A stretch of 40,671 bases of DNA from JBLXBZ01 sp048265185. GTDB taxonomy: Bacteria > Pseudomonadota > Alphaproteobacteria > Rhizobiales > Stappiaceae. This document shows, piece by piece, positions 32,281-40,270 of the stretch. The position numbers and the translations under genes were made by a program. Each line of letters begins with the position of its first letter. Position 1 is the stretch's first letter. Under the pieces are notes generated by a model. It was given only the letters and a program-made list of their open reading frames with translations, searched no databases and was not told where the DNA came from. The DNA lies in assembly GCA_048265185.1 (NCBI GenBank), contig JBLXBZ010000015.1, positions 1 to 40,671 of the forward strand, given 5' to 3'.

Positions 32281-32739
32281 ACGTCGGTGGCGGAAGGGGA
32301 GGGATGTTTCTTCTCGCCTTGCGCCATTTTCTTGGGCTGACATCATCAGCTTTGACGTCATAAGCGTCGTTACGAAGAAATCGAACGTGTGATGTGCTGC
32401 CCGAAAATGCCCTCGGCGTTTGGTGGAGTTGTCTGCGATAATTTCCCCGGCTGATAAGGGATGCGATGGCGACGCCGTGCGTCAAAGCCTGTCGCTGGCA
32501 GGCATCAGCCCGTTATTCCGCCAAAGTCAAACCACAGAGCCGATATCTTGCGAGTTCCGGGCTTACAAGGACCGGAATCGGACCGAACGCATGTTTAATT
32601 GTTACCTGCCCCAATCCAGCGTTAAGCGATTTCGGAGTAATGGGCGATGGAAGGTTTGATCATTGTAACTTTTCGTTGCTACTGAATTTCTTTACTATAG
32701 TTTGAAGACGCGAAGCTTGGTGCGGGGAGGTTTTTCCGG
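32281..32739. other. Intergenic stretch with an IS5 fragment, otherwise no gene
   Basis: The 459 bases between the operon and the araC-type gene contain the IS5-family remnant described separately. The remainder shows no coding frame or strong terminator. Confidence 0.5.
32450..32599 (+). pseudogene. IS5-family (IS427-type) transposase C-terminal remnant
   Basis: Plus-strand reading gives ADKGCDGDAVRQSLSLAGIS, then FRAYKDRNRTERMFN. In IS5-family transposases the matching stretches are ADKGYDADWFR...L...GI and LYRxRNRIERMFGRLK, which hold the catalytic Asp and Glu. Sequence before and after is unrelated and the frame is lost after ERMFN. Only about 50 residues are left, so it is inactive. Confidence 0.7.
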
Positions 32740-33738
32740 TTGAACGAATGTAGTTTGAAGCAATCATCCGCCGGGAGCGGTTTGACATTGCGTTCGACCT
32801 TGATTGACCATGCGGCTACTCAGGCGGCGATGCAGAGTTGGGTCCAGATGGAATGCCTTCAATTGAGTCCGGGAAAGCGCCTGGGGCGGTTGGATAGCAT
32901 TGACGACGGACGGCGACGAGTGGTGCGGGAATATCAAGAGGCGGCCGTTCAGAAAACAGGCGCAACGCCCGCCAATTTCTGCACATTGTCCTTTTGCACG
33001 ATCGACCCGAATTTCCGGTTTTCTGAACATGGTTCGATCAATGCGGATACGATTTTTTTCCTGCCGGAGCGAACCGAGTTTGATCTTTTTGTTCCCGCCG
33101 GCGTGCAAACCACCTATGTAAGTTTCGACCAGCAAGATTTTCTGAATGTCGCGCGGGTGCTCAATCCAACCGAATGGGAAACGTTCCCGCGCGGCGTTAG
33201 GTCGCTTCATTGCAAGAAAAAAGCTTTCTTTCAAGATGCCGTGGAGGCATGCTTCAAGGCGGCGAAGGCCGTTGAAATGGCGATGGAATTCAAGAAAGAT
33301 TTTGACGTCGCCGTTATTATTCGCAACCTTTTGCATCAGGCGATATCGCAAATCGTAACAACCACGCGGGATAACGCTCTGGGTGCGCCGGTGGCCGCAC
33401 GGTTTCGCGCGATACGTATTTATCGTCAGGCCCGCGCCTTCATCGAAGACGCAATGGAGAGGGACGAGCTTCCAACGATCGCCGGGATTTGCGCTCAGGT
33501 CGGCGTGTGTGAGCGCACGCTTCAATACGTCTTTAGAGCGCATGTGGGAATGTCTCCAAGCGTTTATCTTCGTCTGTTGCGGCTTAATCGCGTGCGGGGA
33601 GCGCTGATGAACGCCTCCCCCAATGAGACGACGGTGACGACGACGGCGATGCGGCACGGCTTTTTGCATCTGGGTCGCTTTGCCCGGGACTACAAGCTTG
33701 TCTTTGACGAAACGCCTTCTCGGACGCTCGCTTCCTGA
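32740..33738 (+). CDS. AraC-family transcriptional regulator
   Basis: A 332-residue regulator. The N-terminal two thirds resemble the cupin-like ligand domain of longer AraC proteins but carry no recognisable signature. The C-terminal AraC/XylS double helix-turn-helix spans about 225-330, with TIAGICAQVGVCERTLQYVF then VGMSPSVYLRLLRLNRVRGA and HGFLHLGRFARDYKLVFDETP. The start is TTG 32740, 9 bp behind GGGGAGG; no ATG start gives the full N-terminus. Its target may be one of the adjacent genes, but the order gives no firm lead. Confidence 0.88.
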   Translation: MNECSLKQSSAGSGLTLRSTLIDHAATQAAMQSWVQMECLQLSPGKRLGRLDSIDDGRRRVVREYQEAAVQKTGATPANFCTLSFCTIDPNFRFSEHGSINADTIFFLPERTEFDLFVPAGVQTTYVSFDQQDFLNVARVLNPTEWETFPRGVRSLHCKKKAFFQDAVEACFKAAKAVEMAMEFKKDFDVAVIIRNLLHQAISQIVTTTRDNALGAPVAARFRAIRIYRQARAFIEDAMERDELPTIAGICAQVGVCERTLQYVFRAHVGMSPSVYLRLLRLNRVRGALMNASPNETTVTTTAMRHGFLHLGRFARDYKLVFDETPSRTLAS

Positions 33739-33893
33739 GCGAGCGGCATGTTTGCTGATGCAAAAAGAAGGGGGGAGCTTCTCAGTTTGCGGAAATGGGA
33801 TAGCGTCACATGTTCCCTTACGTTAAGTTGTCGTTATCTCGTTGTTCGCAGTGGTGCTCTCGCACGGTCCGACAGCTTGACGGAGACTGGTTT

Positions 33894-33909
33894 CTAGCCG
33901 GACGGCTAG
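33894..33909. repeat. Perfect short inverted repeat CTAGCCG-GA-CGGCTAG
   Basis: A 7-bp stem with a two-base loop lies about 20 bases before the serine-hydrolase fragment. It may be left from the end of a mobile element or a weak terminator. The loop is too small for a typical hairpin, so it might instead be a protein-binding palindrome. Confidence 0.35.
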
Positions 33910-33929
33910 CGAATTAGAGGCTTACGGTA

Positions 33930-34196
33930 ATGTCCTATGAGCGAGCGCGCGCGAACCCACCACATGGAACCTCAAGCACCGGTGGATATGGCCTTGGCTG
34001 GAGCGTTGTGACTTTTGATTGGGCCGAGGGGCGATTGATCACTCATAATGGCTCGAATTCCATGAATCTCGCTCGGATTGTCATAGATCCGGAGCAGGAC
34101 CTCGCCGTTGTTGTGATGACGAATTTTCCAGGCCAGGCCGCCAATACGGCGACGGGCGCGGCCTTGCGACATCTTTTCACGGCATACGCTCAATAG
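33930..34196 (+). pseudogene. Serine hydrolase (class C beta-lactamase-related), C-terminal fragment
   Basis: The 88 codons read GGYGLGWSVVTFDWAEGRLI, THNGSNSMNLARIVIDPEQD and LAVVVMTNFPGQAANTATGA. This is the end of a beta-lactamase/D-aminopeptidase-like serine hydrolase, with the HNG (KTG-equivalent) region. The SxxK and YxN motifs, about 250 residues upstream, are absent. A stop codon lies just before it in the same frame. It is therefore a 5'-truncated remnant, perhaps cut by the event that left the palindrome at 33894. Confidence 0.75.
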
Positions 34197-34253
34197 TAGG
34201 CGGGCGAGTCAATGCGCCGCCGCGTAAATAGTCCCACAAAAAGGAAACCGATT

Positions 34254-34961
34254 ATGTGTCAGGAAACTTCGAAATCCACTATTAGCCGCCGAGGCCTGTT
34301 TACCGGTGGTCTGGCCGTCACTATGGCCGCCGCCACCGCGTCTCAAGCCTTCGCGCAATCCACTGAGCAAGCGCCGACCACGCCTGATGAGGCGGTCAAG
34401 CGTTTGATGGATGGCAACGCTCGTTATGTGTCGAACACGGCTATCAATACGGACCATTCGCTCACTCGCTCCGTGCGCGCTAGCGGGCAACAGCCTTTCG
34501 CCGCCGTCGTCGCCTGCTCCGATTCGCGTGTCGTGCCGGAATTGATTTTTGATCAGGGACCAGGCGATCTTTTCGTTATCCGCGTCGCGGGTAACTTTAT
34601 CAATGAGGATGGGTTGGCGAGCTTGGAGTTTGGCGCTGCGGTTCTTGGCGTCAAAACAATCGTTGTTTTGGGACACACTTCCTGCGGAGCGATCAACGCC
34701 ACGATCTCCTCCATTCAGGACAACACGCTTCCTCCTGGACATTTGCCGCATCTTGTCAATGCGATCCGCCCGGCCGTTTATGATGTCATGGCTGATAATC
34801 CAAGCGATCTTTTGACTGCGGCCACTGTACAGAACGCTAAGCTTAACGCAGCGAAATCGGCTGCGTCGAATCCAATCCTGTCCGAGCTGCATACAGCTGG
34901 CAAGCTTAGCTCCGTCGCCGCCAATTATGACATCGCCACCGGAAAAGTGGAATTCTTTTAA
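34254..34961 (+). CDS. Beta-class carbonic anhydrase with Tat signal peptide
   Basis: A 235-residue enzyme that interconverts CO2 and bicarbonate. Zinc ligands and catalytic dyad are present: C88, D90 and R92 in ACSDSR, then H141 and C144 in GHTSCG. The N-terminus has a twin-arginine signal (STISRRGLFTGGLAVTMAAA, cleavage probably after AFA at about residue 34), so it acts in the periplasm, unlike most beta-class enzymes. AAGGAAA precedes the ATG at 34254; an upstream ATG at 34212 would add 14 residues and is less likely. It is monocistronic by position. Confidence 0.93.
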   Translation: MCQETSKSTISRRGLFTGGLAVTMAAATASQAFAQSTEQAPTTPDEAVKRLMDGNARYVSNTAINTDHSLTRSVRASGQQPFAAVVACSDSRVVPELIFDQGPGDLFVIRVAGNFINEDGLASLEFGAAVLGVKTIVVLGHTSCGAINATISSIQDNTLPPGHLPHLVNAIRPAVYDVMADNPSDLLTAATVQNAKLNAAKSAASNPILSELHTAGKLSSVAANYDIATGKVEFF

Positions 34962-35000
34962 AACGCGTTCGTCGCCGGGTTTCGCGGCGAAAATTGCTTT

Positions 35001-35029
35001 GATCGCGGCGATTTCAAATCGTCGCGATC
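35001..35029. terminator. Long stem-loop between convergent genes
   Basis: GATCGCGGCGATT (35001-35013) pairs with AATCGTCGCGATC (35017-35029) at 12 of 13 positions with a three-base loop. It lies between the carbonic anhydrase stop and the end of the leftward Atu4866-domain gene, so it could terminate transcription from both sides, although no strong T-tract follows. Confidence 0.5.
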
Positions 35030-35047
35030 AATCGTGAAATCTGCTTG

Positions 35048-35543
35048 TTATTGACCTGAGAAGATCATTCCGGCGTGGTGCAGCACGCCGTCAATGAAAT
35101 CACCGTCAGCGGGGAACCCCGTGTCATCCCAATATTCGATGTGATCCCCGGTCACCTCATATCGGCCCTCATACGCCCTTTCGCGGGCGCCGCGCGCCTC
35201 TATGTACCGACCATTTGGCAGCAGCTCTTGGCAAATCTTCCATTCGCCATTGCGGCATTCCCAGCCCAGTTGCGAGCGAGCTTTGAAAGGGATAACAACC
35301 CTGTCGAAACGATCAATCACGCCGACAAATCCAAGCGTCGTTGAGGAAATCCGTTCGCCCAGCAATTCGCCGCGCCCTTCGGTTAGCGCATGAAGAACCG
35401 ACTTGGCGTCGGCCTGAAGCCCTTCCCAATTTGCGCCATAGACCGACCGCCCCTGTGCGGGCGCAAGCGCCTGTCTCGGCCGCTGCAGGAAAAACGAAGA
35501 TTAGCGCGAAAACGCACGCCATAAGAAACATAGAATTATTCAT
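35048..35543 (-). pseudogene. Secreted Atu4866-domain protein, broken by a frameshift
   Basis: The minus-strand frame from ATG 35543 starts with a clear signal peptide (MNNSMFLMACVFALIFVFPA then AAE) but goes on in a wrong frame. The frame one base away reads QALAPAQGRSVYGANWEGLQ, ADAKSVLHALTEGRGELLGE and then the full Atu4866-type domain, including QELLPNGRYIEARGARERAY and EGRYEVTGDHIEYWDDTGFP. One inserted or lost base near 35470-35480 would join both into one secreted protein of about 165 residues. The function of the domain is unknown. A sequencing error is as likely as a real mutation. Confidence 0.65.
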
Positions 35544-35569
35544 GCTTGATGTCTGTATGGTGGGGGCGC

Positions 35570-36292
35570 TCAGTGAGGGGAAGAAGTCGGCCGAATAGTT
35601 ATTTCCGTAGTGTCCACGCTGTCCGGCGCTTCGATAAGTTGACGAACCGCCCGCGCGACATCCGCCGGTTGGAGAGCAATTTTGCGATATTCATTGATAA
35701 ATTTGGCCGTAGCCTCGTCGGTGATCGTGTTGGCCAGTTCGCTTTCCACCACGCCTGGGTTCACGGTGGTGACCCGAATGACGTCGCTCTCCTGACGCAG
35801 GCCGTCTGAAATGGCGCGCACTGCGAATTTTGTCGCGCAATAGACCGCAGCCGTCGGCGCAACCTGAAGCGCGCCGATAGAGGCGATATTGATGATTTGT
35901 CCGCCGCCCTGTTTTTCCATCACGGGAAGAACGGCGCCGATTCCCCAAAGAACGCCCTTGATATTGACGTCCACCATGGCTTCCCATTCATCGAGTTTGA
36001 GCGCGGAAAGCGGAGAAAGCGGCATGACGCCCGCGTTGTTGATCAGGACGTCGATTCGCCCCCAAAGTTCAAGCGCCGCGCCAATGAAAGATGAGACGGA
36101 GACGCGGTCGGTGACGTCCAGCTCCCCGATTTCGGCGACGCCGCCGGACGCCCGAATTTCATCGGCTAAAGCCTGCAATCGCTCTATGCGGCGGGCGCCG
36201 AGATAAACACGGGCGCCGGACGCGGCGAGCTCGCGGGCGAGACCGGCGCCAATGCCGCTTGAGGCTCCGGTAATCAAAATTACTTTTTCCAT
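35570..36292 (-). CDS. Short-chain dehydrogenase/reductase (SDR)
   Basis: A 240-residue classical SDR: TGASSGIG (8-15) binds the cofactor, NNAG is at 85-88, and the catalytic residues are S138, Y151 and K155 (YCATK). GARRIERL after the second strand has basic residues that favour NADPH. The ATG at 36292 has AGGGG upstream; an in-frame start at 36367 lies in the regulator promoter. It is divergent from a LysR regulator, a common arrangement of oxidoreductase plus its activator. The substrate is unknown. Confidence 0.93.
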   Translation of the reverse strand: MEKVILITGASSGIGAGLARELAASGARVYLGARRIERLQALADEIRASGGVAEIGELDVTDRVSVSSFIGAALELWGRIDVLINNAGVMPLSPLSALKLDEWEAMVDVNIKGVLWGIGAVLPVMEKQGGGQIINIASIGALQVAPTAAVYCATKFAVRAISDGLRQESDVIRVTTVNPGVVESELANTITDEATAKFINEYRKIALQPADVARAVRQLIEAPDSVDTTEITIRPTSSPH

Positions 36293-36370
36293 GAGAAGAC
36301 CCCTGACTTTGTTTTTCGAAGGTGGGATCAAGCTAGACAAGTCGAGATGGTTAGAATATCTCTTCATTCT

Positions 36371-36385
36371 TAACCAAGCTGGTTA
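36371..36385. promoter_or_regulatory. TAACCA-N3-TGGTTA inverted repeat, probable LysR site
   Basis: A perfect 6-bp inverted repeat 17 bases before the lysR start. A further GGTTAG lies at 36349-36354, giving GGTTA/TAACC copies across the divergent promoter of SDR and lysR. It is a plausible regulator binding region. Confidence 0.5.
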
Positions 36386-36401
36386 GTAGGGCTTTACAAT
36401 T

Positions 36402-37304
36402 ATGGATCTCAATCTGCTCAAAATATTTCTTGCGGTGGCGGATGAAACGAATTTCCGCGCCGCGTCCGAGCGTCTTGGCGTGACGCGCTCGGCCGTCAGT
36501 CAGGGAATACGAAAGCTGGAGGACCAGTGCGGCGTGGCGCTGTGCAACCGCACAACGCGCAGCGTGAACCTCACCGAAGCTGGAGAACGTTTGCTAGCGG
36601 GGATACAACGTCCGTTCCACGACGTTGAAACGGCGCTGGAAAGCGTTGCGAGCGAGACCGCGCCCTCCGGGTTTTTGCGTATCGCCGTAACGTCAATCGC
36701 GGAACGGTTTCTGTCAGGGCCGCTGATTGCGTCATTCGCCGCCGCCTATCCGGATATTACGATCAGCATAACCGTCACCGACGAGGAGTTCGATATTGTC
36801 GCGGAAGGTTTCGACGCAGGCGTGCGTCTGGGTGAAGTCATCGAGCAGGATATGATTGCAGTGCCCGTCACGGGAAATGAAAGGGAGGCGGTGGTCGCCG
36901 CTCCTGATTATCTGGAGCGGCGCGGCGCGCCAAAACATCCCAGCGAGCTGATCAATCATCGCTGCATCGGATGGCGCCCTTCCCCGAGCGCTGCGCCTTA
37001 CCGCTGGGAGTTCGCAGAGAATGGCGAGGATTTTGACGTGGCGGTGGAGCCGCAAATCACCACGAACGATTTGTTGCTCATGGTTCGAACCGCCCTTGCC
37101 GGAGGGGGCGTCACTTTCGTCACCGAAGCGACGGTAAGACCCTACATCGAACGTGGGCGGTTGGTGTCTCTGCTTGAAGACTACCTTCCGCCCTTTCCCG
37201 GGTTCTATTTGTACTTTCCGAACCGGAGAAACATGGCGCCGAAATTACGCGCGCTTGTCGATCACGTTAAATCATTTCCAGCCTTGGCGAAACGCGCCGG
37301 ATAA
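36402..37304 (+). CDS. LysR-family transcriptional regulator
   Basis: A 300-residue regulator: helix-turn-helix in 1-60 (MDLNLLKIFLAVADETNFRA, then GVTRSAVSQGIRKLEDQCGV) and an effector domain from about 90 on (PSGFLRIAVTSIAERFLSGP). RTTRSVNLTEAG places it in the CrgA/DmlR-like group. It is divergent from the SDR gene, its likely target, across a region with GGTTA repeats. Only a weak AGGG is seen before the ATG. Confidence 0.92.
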   Translation: MDLNLLKIFLAVADETNFRAASERLGVTRSAVSQGIRKLEDQCGVALCNRTTRSVNLTEAGERLLAGIQRPFHDVETALESVASETAPSGFLRIAVTSIAERFLSGPLIASFAAAYPDITISITVTDEEFDIVAEGFDAGVRLGEVIEQDMIAVPVTGNEREAVVAAPDYLERRGAPKHPSELINHRCIGWRPSPSAAPYRWEFAENGEDFDVAVEPQITTNDLLLMVRTALAGGGVTFVTEATVRPYIERGRLVSLLEDYLPPFPGFYLYFPNRRNMAPKLRALVDHVKSFPALAKRAG

Positions 37305-37350
37305 ACAGGATCTGACCAAGAAATTTCTTGTTTCGTAGAAGCCTCTGTGA

Positions 37351-37369
37351 GCGCCAAAGATGTTGGCGC
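37351..37369. terminator. Stem-loop GCGCCAA-N5-TTGGCGC between convergent genes
   Basis: A perfect 7-bp GC-rich stem with a five-base loop lies midway between the lysR stop and the acyltransferase stop, so it could serve both. A second palindrome, CAAGAAATTTCTTG (37317-37330), lies closer to lysR. Neither has a long T-tract. Confidence 0.45.
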
Positions 37370-37405
37370 GCGTTAAACACTTTGCGACGCATTCCCCAAT
37401 GTCGG

Positions 37406-38458
37406 TCAGTGACCCGTGGTTCGCCGCCTTAAGGGATGCAGCGGCTTTTCAACCCAGCGATAGATGAGAGCGGCGTAGCCGATTGATAGCGTCAGGGCGA
37501 GAACGATGAGCAGGGGCGAGGCGGGCGCGGCGACGCCGTTAAAGACAAGCGCTTTGATGATGACGAAATGAATGAGGTAAATGGTGAAGGACCATTGGCC
37601 TATTCTGCGTATGGGCGTCCAGTTGAGGGGGCGAAAGATGAAATCTTTAGGCCGGGTGACGGCGTAGTGGAAAAAGGGCGCCAACGCCAAACCTTGCAGA
37701 GTGTAGCGCAGGGTGGAGCGGAAGGTTTCGTCGCGAATGAGAAGACTGGCCAATAGTCCCGCGCCGGCCAGAGCCATGATCGCGTAGCGCGCTGGCGCCC
37801 CTTCGGGGAACAGGCGCCGCGCCGCGCCTCTCCATTGTAAAAAAGCAAGCAGACAGCCGAAGAGCATGCTGTCGAGCCGGGTGTGGGTGGAGATATAGAT
37901 TTCCCATTCATTCGCCCCGAAACCGCACCACCTCGCGGCGCGCCACACCAGCGCCAGCGCCAGCAATCCGATCAAGAACTTTATGGCGCGCGGCGACTGG
38001 CTCAGGCAGATGAAGAGAGTGGGCCAAAGCAAGTAAAAGTGCTCCTCCACCGCCAGCGACCATAATATGCCTAGTCCGTCGACGGTCTGGGGGGCGGCGG
38101 CGTAGAGGCTGTAATAGTTATAATAGAAGAAAATTTGACTCAGGAGCGTGTCAAGATTGAAGCCGCCTTGGGCTAGGCCAAGCGCCAGCAGGGCGTAACT
38201 CACCGCCAGCGTCGCCGCCAGCGGCGGGCCAAGACGTAACACGCGGCGCAGATAAAACGCCGGCTGGGCGATGACGCCATATCGGTCATATTCCCGCGTA
38301 AGCAGCATGGTGATGAGATAGCCCGATAGAAAAAAGAACACCGTGACGCCAAAGCCGCCGGGAATGATATGTCCAAAACCCACATGGGAGGCGAAGACGA
38401 TCAGGATCGATAGGGCCCTGATTCCGTCCAGAGACGGGATGTGAAATTTTTCATGCAT
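37406..38458 (-). CDS. Acyltransferase 3 family membrane protein (OafA/YrhL-like)
   Basis: A 350-residue inner-membrane protein with about ten helices. It starts MHEKFHIPSLDGIRALSILI, and the histidine in VFASHVG is the conserved catalytic one of the family. PGGFGVTVFFFLSGYLITML and the later SLAVEEHFYLLWPTLF are also characteristic. Such enzymes acetylate or acylate surface polysaccharides, lipids or other exported molecules. ATG 38458 fits the conserved N-terminus; an in-frame TTG at 38530 just after the poxB stop would add 24 residues. It follows poxB by about 80 bases on the same strand, but no functional link is evident. Confidence 0.92.
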   Translation of the reverse strand: MHEKFHIPSLDGIRALSILIVFASHVGFGHIIPGGFGVTVFFFLSGYLITMLLTREYDRYGVIAQPAFYLRRVLRLGPPLAATLAVSYALLALGLAQGGFNLDTLLSQIFFYYNYYSLYAAAPQTVDGLGILWSLAVEEHFYLLWPTLFICLSQSPRAIKFLIGLLALALVWRAARWCGFGANEWEIYISTHTRLDSMLFGCLLAFLQWRGAARRLFPEGAPARYAIMALAGAGLLASLLIRDETFRSTLRYTLQGLALAPFFHYAVTRPKDFIFRPLNWTPIRRIGQWSFTIYLIHFVIIKALVFNGVAAPASPLLIVLALTLSIGYAALIYRWVEKPLHPLRRRTTGH

Positions 38459-38536
38459 GCGGGGGTGTCTTTTCGCGTGAAAGGATGAGGCGCCGCGAAG
38501 GGCGTTGGCGGGCGAAGAAACGCCCGCCAAGCTGGG

Positions 38537-40270
38537 TTAGCGCATTATATTGCTGCGCGCCAGATCAATGACTTCTCCGCCGCGTCCATCCATCACCGCC
38601 TTCATCATATAGAGGCTGAAGCCTTTGGCTTGCTCCAACTCGATCTTGGGGGGCATGGAGAGTTCGAAGCGATTGGTGACAGCGTCGAGCAGGGCCGGCC
38701 CCTTGTGTTCGAGCACGGAGCGCATGCCCGCCTCCAGTTCGTCAGGGGTTTGCGCCCGCACGCCATGAATGCCCATGGCCCGGGCCATGGCGGCGAAGTC
38801 GGGGTTTTTCAAATCAACCCCTGTCTCCAGCATGCCATAGGCCTTCATCTCCATTTCGACAAAGCCCAAGGTTCCATTGTTGAAGACAATGACCTTCACC
38901 GGCAATCCTTGCTGACTGAGGGTGATGAAATCTCCCATCATCATGGTGAAGCCGCCGTCGCCGGAGAGGGAGATGATCTGACGATCGGGGAAGGCTGATT
39001 GCGCGCCGATGGCCTGGGGCAGAGCGTTGGCCATGGAGCCATGGGCGAGGGAGCCGATCAGGCGGCGTTTGCCGTTCATCTTCAGATAGCGCGCCGCCCA
39101 GATGGTGGGGGTGCCCACGTCAAAGGTGAAGACGGCGTCGTCGCTGGCCAGTTCGCTGGCGAGGCGCGCCACATGTTGGGGATGGATGACCTCGCTTTTG
39201 GGGGAGGGGATGGCGAGGTCGTCAAGACCTTTGCGCGCTTTCTTGTAGCGCTCAAGGGAGTGGTCTAGATGCTTGCGGTCAGTCTTGACTTCGAGCTTGG
39301 GTAAAAGGGCGGCGATGGCGGCGCTGGCGTGGGCGACGACGCCGAGCTCAAGCGGGCAGCGCCGCCCCAGATTTTCCGCCCGCACGTCGATTTGGGCGAT
39401 TTTCGCGTTTTTGGGGTAGAATTGGCGGTAGGGGAAGTCCGTGCCGATCATCAGCAACGCGTCGCAATCCATCATTGCGTGATAGCCGGAGGAAAAGCCT
39501 ATGAGTCCGGTCATGCCCACGTCATAGGGGTTGTCATATTCCACGTATTCTTTGCCGCCGAGGGCGTGCACAATGGGCGCTTTCAACGTTTCGGCCAGCG
39601 CCAGCAACTCCTTGTGAGCGCCTTGGCAGCCGCGGCCGCAGAAAAGCGTCACTTTGCCGGCGTCGTTGAGAAGCGCGGCCAATGCGTCCACGTCTTTAGG
39701 GGAGGGGGTGATAATGGGTTGGGAGGGAAGGAGCCCGGAGATGGCGCTTGGTTTGCGCTCGGGGGCGGGCAGCAGGGACACGTCGCCGGGGATCACCACC
39801 ACCGCGACGCCGCGTTTGCTGATCGCCGCGCGGATGGCGGTCTCAAGCACATGGGGCAATTGCGCCGGGTTGGAGATCATCTCGCAATAGTGGCTGCATT
39901 CGCGAAACAGATCTTGCGGATGCGTTTCCTGAAAGTAGTTGGAGCCGATTTCCGAGCTGGGAATATGGCTGGCGATGGCGAGCACGGGAACGCGCGAGCG
40001 GTGAGCGTCGAAAAGCCCATTGATCAAATGCAGGTTTCCCGGTCCGCAAGAACCGGCGCAAACAGCCAATTCTCCCGTAAGATGGGCCTGCGCGCCGGCG
40101 GCGAAAGCCGCGGCCTCCTCGTGGCGCGTATGGACCCAGTCAATGGAGCCGCGTTTGCGGACTGAATCCAAAATCCCGTTGAGGCTGTCGCCGACGACGC
40201 CATAAGCGCGGGTGACGCCGGCGCGTTCTAGGGTTTCGACGACGAGATCAGCGACATTGGTGACTTTCAT
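38537..40270 (-). CDS. poxB: Pyruvate dehydrogenase (quinone) / pyruvate oxidase
   Basis: A 577-residue ThDP- and FAD-dependent enzyme that decarboxylates pyruvate to acetate and passes electrons to membrane quinone. The N-terminal ThDP domain holds the catalytic glutamate E51 (HTRHEEAAAFAAGA). The central FAD domain follows, and the C-terminal pyrophosphate domain has LSGDGGFTMMMGDF with NNGTLGFVEME. AAGGA lies 7 bp before the ATG at 40270. The length is close to E. coli PoxB (572), and the C-terminal tail that binds membrane in that enzyme is present in length. It would give acetate under stationary or low-oxygen conditions. Confidence 0.95.
   Translation of the reverse strand: MKVTNVADLVVETLERAGVTRAYGVVGDSLNGILDSVRKRGSIDWVHTRHEEAAAFAAGAQAHLTGELAVCAGSCGPGNLHLINGLFDAHRSRVPVLAIASHIPSSEIGSNYFQETHPQDLFRECSHYCEMISNPAQLPHVLETAIRAAISKRGVAVVVIPGDVSLLPAPERKPSAISGLLPSQPIITPSPKDVDALAALLNDAGKVTLFCGRGCQGAHKELLALAETLKAPIVHALGGKEYVEYDNPYDVGMTGLIGFSSGYHAMMDCDALLMIGTDFPYRQFYPKNAKIAQIDVRAENLGRRCPLELGVVAHASAAIAALLPKLEVKTDRKHLDHSLERYKKARKGLDDLAIPSPKSEVIHPQHVARLASELASDDAVFTFDVGTPTIWAARYLKMNGKRRLIGSLAHGSMANALPQAIGAQSAFPDRQIISLSGDGGFTMMMGDFITLSQQGLPVKVIVFNNGTLGFVEMEMKAYGMLETGVDLKNPDFAAMARAMGIHGVRAQTPDELEAGMRSVLEHKGPALLDAVTNRFELSMPPKIELEQAKGFSLYMMKAVMDGRGGEVIDLARSNIMR

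Noticed and set aside
32740..33669. Long minus-strand frame opposite the AraC gene (32764-33669)
   Set aside because: The plus strand has the full AraC domain with a strong ribosome site; the other strand is a shadow.
38999..40165. Long plus-strand frames opposite poxB
   Set aside because: They are antisense to an unmistakable PoxB and have Gly/Ala/His-rich, shadow-like composition.
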